Origin: Cenarchaeum sp.
Lineage (GTDB): Archaea > Thermoproteota > Nitrososphaeria > Nitrososphaerales > Nitrosopumilaceae
Assembly (NCBI GenBank): GCA_007570915.1
Contig: RKSK01000200.1
Coordinates: forward strand, 1-5,175
Length of the DNA: 5,175 nucleotides
Reading direction: 5' to 3'
The notes under the pieces are model-generated. The model was given only the letters and a program-made list of their open reading frames with translations, was not told where the DNA came from and made no database searches. Both the position numbers and the translations under genes were made by a program. Of the stretch, positions 1-4,580 are shown piece by piece (position 1 is the stretch's first letter; each line of letters opens with the position of its first letter).

Positions 1-85
1 GGCTCCGCCTTTTGCCGCGGCATCGGCGGCCCGCCAGGGTCCCCCTATAGATCTGTTTGGCCCGGATCAGGCGCGGGGGTCACTT

Positions 86-490
86 TTGGGATGTGTGGGC
101 GCGCCCCCCTGGGCCACGGGGGCGGCCCTCGCGGCGACGGCGCCGGTCCGCGCCTGGCTTGGCGCGTGCGACGCCGCCGTGGCCGGCGCCGGCGGCAGGC
201 CGGCGGCGCGCGGCGCGGCCCTCGTCGTTGCCCTGGGGGCGTACGCCGCGTACGCCATAGTCCACCTCACCGGCGCCGTGGCCCTCCTCACGCCCCACCC
301 CGACGCCCTGTCCGCGGCCGTGGCGGCACTGCTGCCCGGCCACGCCGCGCCGCCCGAGCGCGGCCTCGCGCGCCTCGCGATGCGCGCCCTGGACGTCCCC
401 GTGCTCCTCTCGGCCCTTGCGGCCTCGCCGCTGCTCGCCTCGGCGGCCGCCAGGGCGCTCGGCGGCCCGCCGCCCTGGCGCGGCCCCTAG
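86..490 (+). CDS. Small alanine-rich integral membrane protein, function unknown
   Basis: I do not recognise a family. From the TTG at 86 the product has 134 residues, very rich in Ala, Leu, Pro and Gly. Two hydrophobic segments look membrane-spanning, at about residues 43-68 and 104-122, with a weaker one near 8-22. About 95% of third codon positions are G or C, the strongest coding bias in the window. The frame is open back to position 2, but codons before about 86 lose that bias, so the start is probably at TTG 86 or GTG 95 rather than outside the window. A G-rich stretch at 75-79 could serve as a ribosome site for TTG 86, and TATAGAT at 46-52 is a possible but poor box A. A hairpin terminator follows the stop within 10 nt, so the gene appears to be a single transcription unit. 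A 5'-truncated longer protein cannot be excluded. Confidence 0.6.
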   Translation: MGCVGAPPWATGAALAATAPVRAWLGACDAAVAGAGGRPAARGAALVVALGAYAAYAIVHLTGAVALLTPHPDALSAAVAALLPGHAAPPERGLARLAMRALDVPVLLSALAASPLLASAAARALGGPPPWRGP

Positions 491-497
491 GGCGCCG

Positions 498-529
498 CCG
501 GCCCGCGCGCGCCCCGGGCCGGATCTTTT
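498..529 (+). terminator. Hairpin terminator after the membrane-protein gene
   Basis: A perfect 8-bp stem (CCGGCCCG at 498-505 with CGGGCCGG at 515-522) encloses a 9-nt loop and is followed by a short T run (TCTTTT, 524-529). It begins 8 nt after the TAG of the upstream gene. Archaeal termination mainly needs T runs, so the hairpin may instead protect the 3' end. Confidence 0.5.
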
Positions 530-559
530 GCCCAAAGGCCGCCCCTGCGATCACGCGCC

Positions 560-669
560 TAGTTGGCGCAGGCGATCCTTATTGTGAACATTTTTTGCGG
601 GATCTCCATAAACCCTGGCGGCGCGGCCGAGCCACAATGTCCGGGGAAACCCCCGCGGTCATGATCGCA
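560..669 (+). repeat. Dispersed promoter-bearing repeat, copy A
   Basis: This roughly 110-bp stretch aligns with 2228-2338 at about 81% identity by hand count, with one 1-nt gap. A 22-nt block (580-601) is identical to 2248-2269. It contains a short inverted repeat (GATCCT 574-579 with GGGATC 599-604, one G-T wobble; GATCCC/GGGATC in the other copy) around an A/T-rich loop with a T6 run, then a box A, then an ATG and about ten further codons. It lies directly between the terminator at 498-529 and the gene at 637, so the T6 run may also act as a back-up terminator. Confidence 0.8.
606..637 (+). promoter_or_regulatory. Archaeal box A for a leaderless transcript starting at ATG 637
   Basis: The ATAAA at 608-612 is centred 27 nt upstream of the ATG at 637, the usual spacing between archaeal box A and transcription start. 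No Shine-Dalgarno precedes the ATG, so a leaderless mRNA is expected. The same box and spacing recur in the second copy (ATAAA 2277-2281, ATG 2306). Confidence 0.55.
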
Positions 670-1095
670 GATGTTGGATCAGGAGCGCGAGAGCCCATGT
701 CAGAAAAGACGGCACACATTGACGAGCCGGGCAACAGGCCTGGCATAGAGGGCGAGGTAGAGCACTTTGTGCTGGCGGGCGCTGCGGGAAGCCCTGCGGC
801 CCCTGGCGAGCTTGGGGAAAAAACTCAAAAGTTGAAGCTCAAGCTCGCCCCAAAGTCTGATCCGTCAGGATGGGAGCTCCATGCGCCAGGCATCACGCAT
901 AACCGCGGCGCGTCACCGCCCGGAACCGCAGGCACGGACGAAAAGGCGTCCACCATGCGGGGGATTGTGGGCGCAGTGAGCGACTGTGGCGTTGCCCTGT
1001 TTGGGGCTGTGGCCAAGAGCGCGGCAATGCGCCAGGGGGCCCTGCCCCGACCCAGATTACCAAGCATGCCACAACGCTGCCTGTCAAGCGCCTAG
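637..1095 (+). CDS. Hypothetical protein, probably frameshifted near codon 134
   Basis: No family recognised. From ATG 637 the frame gives 152 residues: a hydrophilic, glycine- and charge-rich N-terminal part (about 1-106, with a Lys/Leu patch KLKLKLAPK near 68-76), then a segment with FGAVA at 122-126. The last residues after about 134 lose coding character, while the frame one base back continues sensibly from 1038. The gene at 2338 carries FGAVA followed 31 residues later by LGRLA; here FGAVA is followed at exactly 31 residues by LERLA only if a -1 shift occurs at the G5 run 1035-1039. I therefore read this as the first part of a broken or recoded gene. Codon use is more balanced than in the flanking membrane-protein genes. 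The promoter is the box A at 608-612. A downstream start such as ATG 697 or ATG 955 is possible; ATG 955 aligns with the start of the 2338 gene. Confidence 0.6.
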   Translation: MSGETPAVMIADVGSGAREPMSEKTAHIDEPGNRPGIEGEVEHFVLAGAAGSPAAPGELGEKTQKLKLKLAPKSDPSGWELHAPGITHNRGASPPGTAGTDEKASTMRGIVGAVSDCGVALFGAVAKSAAMRQGALPRPRLPSMPQRCLSSA

Positions 1096-1190
1096 AAAGG
1101 CTTGCGCAAGAGCAAAAAGCTGGCACGCTGCACGTAACATCTGACAGCACGGGCGAAAAGCGCCGCCTTGCCGTGCGCGGCGCGCTTCGC
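1038..1190 (+). pseudogene. Frame-shifted continuation of the 637 gene
   Basis: In the frame one base back from the 637 gene, this stretch encodes a natural-looking peptide including TLPVKRLERLAQEQKAG and ending near VRGALRGR. Over 32 residues starting at LERLA it matches residues 44-75 of the 2338 product without gaps (10 identities and about six conservative pairs by eye), which is why I treat it as the displaced 3' part. It has no start codon or ribosome site of its own at its head. The frame stays open to TAA 1530-1532, but beyond about 1190 it overlaps the promoter and body of the 1264 gene and stops looking like protein. The end given is approximate. Confidence 0.45.
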
Positions 1191-1230
1191 GGGCGCGTCA
1201 GGGGGAACCCGGGCGCGCCCCGGCCGCAAA

Positions 1231-1264
1231 GGGTAATATATGCGCCCCGGCCGCGAGCCCGCCG
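1231..1264 (+). promoter_or_regulatory. Box A for the leaderless gene at 1264
   Basis: TAATATAT at 1234-1241 is preceded by AAAGGG, a plausible purine-rich BRE. Its centre lies 26-27 nt upstream of the GTG at 1264. The ATG at 1240 overlaps the box itself, so it is unlikely to be the start; the promoter position decides in favour of GTG 1264. Confidence 0.6.
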
Positions 1265-1602
1265 TGACGGAGAGCCTCCCGAGATATGCATGGGACAGCG
1301 GCAAGCGTCGCCGCAAGGGCGCCCTGCCTTGGACCTGGCCGCCCGTGGCGCGCGCGGCCCCGCAGGGACAGGCGCCGGGGGCGCAGCGGCTCGAGGGCGC
1401 CGCGCGCCCGCCGCCCTCACCGCGCGCCCGCCGCCACTTTGGCGGCCAGGCCGCTCCCGGAGGGGGGCCGCCGCCGGCCAGGCTGCCCGACGACGCAGAG
1501 TCCGTGCACGCGCGCCACAGCGGGCTGTTTAAGCTTGCCTCTGCGGTCCTGTTCATTGCCGTGGCGGCGCTAATCTACTCAAAGTCCCCGCGCTACCGCT
1601 AG
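1264..1602 (+). CDS. Tail-anchored-type single-pass membrane protein, function unknown
   Basis: From GTG 1264 the product has 112 residues. Residues 1-30 are mixed and basic, including KRRRKG. The middle, about 30-80, is rich in Pro, Arg, Ala and Gly and probably disordered. A single hydrophobic helix (LASAVLFIAVAALIYS) lies just before a short basic tail ending SPRYR. One C-terminal membrane helix behind a soluble domain is the layout of tail-anchored proteins; the small subunit of the Sec translocase has a similar layout, but I see no specific match. Third codon positions are strongly G/C. The start is chosen from box A 1234-1241, which predicts a leaderless mRNA; an ATG at 1240 would add 8 residues. 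The next gene, at 1716, is a second small membrane protein. Confidence 0.6.
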   Translation: MTESLPRYAWDSGKRRRKGALPWTWPPVARAAPQGQAPGAQRLEGAARPPPSPRARRHFGGQAAPGGGPPPARLPDDAESVHARHSGLFKLASAVLFIAVAALIYSKSPRYR

Positions 1603-1715
1603 GGATGCCCGCCGAGGCTCCGGGCATGGCGGGCAACGGGGAGCTGCAAGGGGGAGGGGGCGCAGGGCGGCGCCCCGGCGCGGCGCCGGGCGCCGGCCGC
1701 TGCCGGTGAGCGCCG
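1603..1715 (+). promoter_or_regulatory. Highly structured leader between two small membrane-protein genes, with SD
   Basis: Two alternative stems compete for the same bases: ATGCCCG 1605-1611 with CGGGCAT 1621-1627, or TGCCCGCC 1606-1613 with GGCGGGCA 1628-1635. G runs follow at 1638-1641, 1650-1654, 1656-1660 and 1665-1667 (quadruplex-like, one 8-nt loop), then a near-perfect GC hairpin at about 1669-1694. The Shine-Dalgarno GGTGAG at 1705-1710 lies 5 nt before GTG 1716. A 34-residue ORF (1605-1709) spans the leader but is low complexity and probably not translated. Confidence 0.4.
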
Positions 1716-1883
1716 GTGGCCTGGCCCGGCGGCATCTGGGAGGAGTTTGGCTGGACGGCGGCGAACACGGCCGCCTGGTGCCTGCTCGCCGTCATCCTCG
1801 GCGCCATTGCCCGCAAGGAGCTGCTCCTCCTCTCGGCCCGCATCGCGCGCCGCCGGCGCGGCGGGAGCGGGAGGAAAGCATAG
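1716..1883 (+). CDS. 55-residue single-pass membrane protein
   Basis: This short gene starts at GTG 1716 behind the SD GGTGAG (1705-1710, 5-nt spacing) and ends with TAG 1881-1883. The product begins MAWPGGIWEEFGW. It has one strongly hydrophobic helix at about residues 16-32 (TAANTAAWCLLAVILGAIA), then an amphipathic stretch and a very basic tail (ARIARRRRGGSGRKA). By the positive-inside rule the C-terminus should be cytoplasmic. Third positions are almost all G or C, as in the 86 and 1264 genes. It may be co-transcribed with the 1264 gene, since I see no box A in the 113-nt gap. No family recognised; small subunits of membrane complexes look like this, but nothing shows a partner. Confidence 0.55.
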   Translation: MAWPGGIWEEFGWTAANTAAWCLLAVILGAIARKELLLLSARIARRRRGGSGRKA

Positions 1884-2124
1884 CTGCGCACGCCGCCCTG
1901 CCTCGCGGCCCGCGCCGCCGGCGCGGCGGGGGCGGCAGGCAGTGCCGGGCGGGGCATGCTTTTTGGGGCTGCCGGGCGGAACACGGCGGCGTCGGCACTG
2001 TCCCGCCCGGCGGCCATGCCCACGTTGCCATGGACTGCCGCCGCCACCGCGCAGGGCGCGAGAGCGGAACCGTAGCGGCGGCCTGCGCGCTCCGGTCCCC
2101 GGGGGCAGCCCCGCGGCCACGCGC
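1884..2124 (+). other. Intergenic stretch with GC hairpins
   Basis: No convincing gene. A perfect hairpin (CCGCGCC 1910-1916, loop GCC, GGCGCGG 1920-1926) lies 27 nt after the stop of the 55-residue gene and may terminate or protect its mRNA. T5 follows at 1960-1964. GCCGGGCGGG near 1943 also has an inverted partner in CCCGCCCGGC near 2001. A 39-codon ORF at 1956-2075 lacks a recognisable SD or box A. Confidence 0.35.
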
Positions 2125-2230
2125 CTATGCCGATGCGCAAAGGTCCGCACCTTGCTCCGTGGCATTTTTGTGCGTGTTTGCGGACCAAAACGCCGCAAAA
2201 CGGGGGGCGGACCCATGCGCGCGGGTATGG
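2125..2230 (+). repeat. Structured dispersed repeat, first copy
   Basis: This 106-bp stretch aligns with 4392-4496 at about 72% identity by hand count, with a single 1-nt gap. A 22-nt block (2185-2206) is identical to 4452-4473. The ends can pair as a 14-position stem: 2135-2148 with 2207-2220, 12 of 14 Watson-Crick. The partner copy keeps the stem with 10 Watson-Crick and 2 G-U pairs, and one position changes from G-C to A-T on both sides. This suggests selection for a folded RNA or for inverted ends of a small mobile element. It directly abuts the second copy of the promoter repeat. Confidence 0.65.
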
Positions 2231-2338
2231 TTGGCGCAAGCGATCCCTATTGTGAACATTTTTTGCGGGGATCATGATAAATCCCGGCCGCGCCGCCGCG
2301 CCGCAATGCCCGGGGGAGCGCAAGCGATCGTGATCGCA
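2228..2338 (+). repeat. Dispersed promoter-bearing repeat, copy B
   Basis: This is the second copy of 560-669 (about 81% identity). The inverted repeat here is perfect (GATCCC 2242-2247 with GGGATC 2268-2273). It contains box A ATAAA 2277-2281 and ATG 2306, whose first residues (MPGGAQAIVIA) resemble those in copy A (MSGETPAVMIA). Unlike copy A, the frame from ATG 2306 closes after 21 codons, and the useful gene frame starts at ATG 2338 one base back. Confidence 0.8.
2276..2306 (+). promoter_or_regulatory. Box A in repeat copy B
   Basis: ATAAA at 2277-2281 is centred 27 nt upstream of the ATG at 2306, so transcription should begin at or near that ATG. The mRNA would then carry a 21-codon ORF (MPGGAQAIVIA..., 2306-2371) overlapping the start of the 2338 gene, either a short leader peptide or the detached N-terminus of a damaged gene. 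GTGATC at 2330-2335 resembles an SD but lies only 2 nt before ATG 2338. Confidence 0.5.
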
Positions 2339-2778
2339 TGCCCTGGAGGGGTGGGTTCAGCGACGCCGTGACGTTTGGAGCCGTTGCCCTGGCGACGCGC
2401 AAGCGCGGAAAGCGCGCCACGGAAGCCAAGACCGCCGAGTGCGCGATGGGGACTCTTGTTGACTGCCTGGGGCGGCTCGCAGAGCTAAAAGGGGGCATGA
2501 CGATTCGCATTGTCCCTGGCAACATATACAAAAAGCACCGACCGGCCATGAAAAGGGCGCTTGATCGCCGGGCATTGGGGCGATCCACACGGTCCCGGGC
2601 CGGCAGGCGGCGCGCCACGGGCATCGAGTTTGCCGACTCGATGTCCGGCGAAGCCTTGCAGGCCGCTGACGGGCTCGCGTACACAATAAACCGCCACGAG
2701 GGGGGCGGCGCCAGGTTTGGCGGCTTGGCCGGGGACATCGATCGAAGAACCGGCCGCCCGGGCCGGCCTGGCGTCTAG
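2338..2778 (+). CDS. Hypothetical basic protein, shortened paralogue of the 637 gene
   Basis: The frame from ATG 2338 gives 146 residues, strongly basic. FGAVA is at 13-17 and LGRLA at 44-48, with the same 31-residue spacing as in the 637 gene once that gene's frameshift is corrected. The similarity runs to about residue 75 (MKRAL). The rest (RRATGIEFADSMSGEA near 91-106, then AADGLAYTINRH) has no counterpart that I can see there. The last ten residues are low complexity (RTGRPGRPGV). Relative to the 637 gene it lacks about 106 N-terminal residues, and the promoter module is fused directly to the shared domain. The fusion point changes frame, which suggests an internal deletion. Codon use is balanced, with ATA, AGG and TTG. 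Function unknown; it could be a decaying gene. Confidence 0.5.
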   Translation: MPWRGGFSDAVTFGAVALATRKRGKRATEAKTAECAMGTLVDCLGRLAELKGGMTIRIVPGNIYKKHRPAMKRALDRRALGRSTRSRAGRRRATGIEFADSMSGEALQAADGLAYTINRHEGGGARFGGLAGDIDRRTGRPGRPGV

Positions 2779-3138
2779 GGGGGCAGGACGGCGGCAGAGT
2801 AAACCCTTTCCGCCGCCCCTGGGGCGACACTGTATACGTCGGTCTGCCTTGGCGCGGCGGCCCGGGCGCGGGGGTAATATGCCTATGCGGCTGCCGCGCC
2901 CGGCAGGCCGCCCGGGCCCGGGGCAACAGATCCCAAATTTGGGGGCCCGGGAGCCGCCCAGGGCGGCGGCTTCCTCGGCGGCCGCGGCCGGGCGCCAGGC
3001 TCATTGCAGGCCCCCGGCATGATCAGTAACTTAAGCGGCGCCGCCGGAATTCCAGCCAACCCGCATGCCTAGGGCAGGGCCGCCCCCTGCGGGCCTAGTA
3101 ATGATTTCGGGAACCCGCACTTGGGGAGCCGAACCAAG
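2779..3138 (+). other. Gene-poor stretch with a coding-like frame lacking a start
   Basis: I see no complete gene. From 2878 to TAG 3070-3072 one frame reads like protein (for example ATDPKFGGPGAAQGGGFLGG, then GMISNLSGAAGIPANPHA) with G/C-rich third positions. It follows a stop at 2875-2877 and has no ATG or GTG near its head. ATG 2879, in another frame, would need a -1 shift to reach it. TAATAT at 2875-2880 resembles the box A at 1234, but no start codon lies 27 nt downstream. A perfect 12-bp palindrome CCCAAATTTGGG occurs at 2932-2943. It may be a gene remnant. Confidence 0.3.
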
Positions 3139-3175
3139 TTACCTTATTATCATGGCTCCCTGGCGCGCCCTGCGT
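3139..3175 (+). promoter_or_regulatory. Box A for the YwgA-like operon
   Basis: TTATTAT at 3144-3150 is centred 28 nt upstream of TTG 3175. No SD precedes any of the candidate starts (TTG 3121, TTG 3175, GTG 3187), and TTG 3121 lies upstream of the box. A leaderless mRNA beginning at TTG 3175 is the simplest reading. Confidence 0.45.
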
Positions 3176-3807
3176 TGTCACCGAGAGTGTTCAAAAACAC
3201 GTTTGCCCCGGGCGCCGGGGACGCCATTGGCGTGGAGGAGGTCATAGCCGGCCTTCGCTATGGGGACATTAAGGAGTCCAGCCTCCCGCGCGAGGTTCAC
3301 GACGCGGTTGCAGCCGAGCTCGCGCGGATCAAGCGTGAGACGATCTCCCCCGAGCGTGCGTTGATCCTCCTGCTTGGCACAATGGGCGAAGTGAGGGGAA
3401 GAACCAGGCTGCAAAAGTACGCCTTTCTAGTCGACATGGGCCTGTACTCTAAAAGGACAAAAAAGCTATTCACCATGTACGGATGGCATCCGGACAAGTT
3501 TGGCCCGCACAGCACGATTCTTGAGAGATATGTGCGCAAGGCCATGAACGGTGGCCTGGTGGAGTCGTTTCCAGTCTATGCCCCAAGCGGAACGACATCC
3601 GTGGGCTACAGGCTGACAAGCAAGGGCACGGCAAGGTTTCAAGAGCTGCAGGGGGCGTTTGGAAAAGACATTGTGTTCATAAAAGAGCTCCTCGCAAAAT
3701 TCAAGAATGGCCGCTCGGTGGATCCCCTCATAGCCCACGTCTATGGCGCATATCCAGAGTATACGGCCAAGAGCACAATACTGGAGCGTGTAAAAAACGC
3801 CCGTTGA
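3175..3807 (+). CDS. YwgA-like winged-helix protein
   Basis: From TTG 3175 the product has 210 residues. The central and C-terminal parts carry the hallmarks of the YwgA-like family of bacteria, archaea and their viruses: a helix ending in GRTRLQK (75-81) followed by YAFLVD, a FGPHS loop (109-113, the family's YGPYS), and a wing-like strand GYRLTSKG (144-151). A C-terminal YPEYTAKSTI motif (193-201) is also typical. The first 60 residues are an extra N-terminal region of unknown role. The fold suggests a DNA-binding or protein-interaction role, such as an autoregulator or antitoxin-like partner; the family's biochemical function is not settled as far as I know. It is the first gene of a two-gene operon, 6 nt before the DUF3293-like gene. 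Codon use is balanced and unlike the GC3-extreme genes upstream, consistent with separate acquisition. The start is uncertain (TTG 3121 or GTG 3187 are alternatives). Confidence 0.75.
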   Translation: MSPRVFKNTFAPGAGDAIGVEEVIAGLRYGDIKESSLPREVHDAVAAELARIKRETISPERALILLLGTMGEVRGRTRLQKYAFLVDMGLYSKRTKKLFTMYGWHPDKFGPHSTILERYVRKAMNGGLVESFPVYAPSGTTSVGYRLTSKGTARFQELQGAFGKDIVFIKELLAKFKNGRSVDPLIAHVYGAYPEYTAKSTILERVKNAR

Positions 3808-3813
3808 CAGGCC

Positions 3814-4287
3814 ATGGCCACTCGAAGGTTTTGTGGCAAGGATGCCATAAAAGCCCGTGCAGGCCTAGTGTCGTTTAGAACCGCATGGAACGTTTATAAA
3901 AACTCTACCGCCCCCCGCGGCAAGCCATGCACGTATTCTCTTGAGACGGGAAAATTCTATGATGGGGACATGCCAAAAGATCGTAAAGATCTGGTAGAGC
4001 TGTACGGGGACGGAGGCACGTTCTACATCATTGCGCCGTGGACAAACCCTGAAGAGGAGCTTGACGAGGATCGCGCAAGGGACGTCTGTGAAAACATCGT
4101 GGGTATGGGATATGTGCCCTTTATCGGCATATGGCATTTTGGGGGACGGCTGTACGAAGAGCCGTCATTTGCGATCGATCATGGCATAACCGAGAAAGAG
4201 GTTCACGAGATGCTTGCAAGGTTTGGGCAAATGGCTGCGCACCGCGCAAGGTACGGGCGCGCCGAACGGATAGACAGAAGGCAGTAA
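3814..4287 (+). CDS. DUF3293-like protein, function unknown
   Basis: The product from ATG 3814 has 157 residues, close to the usual length of small DUF3293 proteins. Residues 68-145 fit that family's pattern as I know it: a strand with an Asn-Pro pair (FYIIAPWTNPE, 70-80), a helix with acidic and Arg residues (LDEDRARDVCENIVGMGY), a strand and glycine turn leading to the EEPSFAID segment (115-122), and a closing helix with the RFGQMA signature (136-141). The N-terminal 65 residues, including the basic stretch TRRFCGKDAIKAR, are not recognised. The domain has no known activity. The start is 6 nt after the TGA of the YwgA-like gene with only a weak purine stretch before it, so translation is probably coupled and the two proteins probably act together. 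No terminator hairpin follows; the nearest T run is T5 at 4431-4436 inside the repeat copy. Family assignment rests on pattern recall and is moderate. Confidence 0.65.
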   Translation: MATRRFCGKDAIKARAGLVSFRTAWNVYKNSTAPRGKPCTYSLETGKFYDGDMPKDRKDLVELYGDGGTFYIIAPWTNPEEELDEDRARDVCENIVGMGYVPFIGIWHFGGRLYEEPSFAIDHGITEKEVHEMLARFGQMAAHRARYGRAERIDRRQ

Positions 4288-4391
4288 AAAAGATCCCCAT
4301 GCCAACGGCCAGAAGCTCATGTGCGCCGCAGTGTCCCGGGCGGTTTGCGGCCCGCGTTAAAGGCGCGCCATGGCAGGGCGGCGTTGCATAG

Positions 4392-4496
4392 CTATGCCTA
4401 CGAGCAAAAGCCCGTTCCTCGCCACGCGGCCTTTTTGCGCACGCAGGTGTGCCAAAACGCCGCAAAACGGGGGTGGACTTTTGCGCGCGGGCATGG
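4392..4496 (+). repeat. Structured dispersed repeat, second copy
   Basis: This partner of 2125-2230 keeps the terminal stem (4402-4415 with 4473-4486). Its central run of pairs is A-T where the other copy has mismatches or G-C, and the block 4452-4473 is identical. It lies about 105 nt after the DUF3293-like gene and upstream of the transposase remnant. Here the promoter repeat does not follow, so the two repeat families are separable units. The T5 run at 4431-4436 may terminate the operon upstream. The flanks 4288-4391 and 4497-4577 hold nothing I can identify. Confidence 0.65.
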
Positions 4497-4580
4497 GCGC
4501 AAACAGGGGCGCGCTTGGCCAAAACGGGACAAAGCCGGCCCGGTCGGCAGGGTGGCCGGGCAGGGCGTGCCGGGACGCTA

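Noticed and set aside
91..1095. 334-codon ORF from ATG 91 in the frame of the 637 gene
   Set aside because: Its first 180 codons are the out-of-frame shadow of the membrane-protein gene, run through a terminator and a promoter, and are Arg/Pro-rich low-complexity translation.
1240..1263. ATG 1240 as start of the tail-anchored membrane protein
   Set aside because: The ATG overlaps the TAATATAT box, so it would lie upstream of the predicted transcript start at 1264.
1605..1709. 34-codon ORF MPAEAPGMAGNGELQ...
   Set aside because: Low complexity, lies on the alternative hairpins and G runs, and has no SD; better explained as leader RNA.
1956..2075. 39-codon ORF MLFGAAGRNTAAS...
   Set aside because: No recognisable SD, no box A at the right distance, and the sequence is dominated by inverted GC repeats.
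2125..2230. Conserved peptides across the structured repeat (minus strand PVLRRFG; plus strand QNAAKRG) suggesting a repeated protein
   Set aside because: The copies align almost without gaps, so every frame looks conserved. Substitutions fall on all codon positions with no third-position excess, which favours conservation of DNA or RNA rather than protein.
1553..2323. Long minus-strand ORF (256 codons), and similar minus ORFs at 4357-5160 and 2357-3004
   Set aside because: These are Pro/Arg/Ala-rich translations typical of antisense frames in very GC-rich DNA; they cross promoters, hairpins and better-supported + strand genes.
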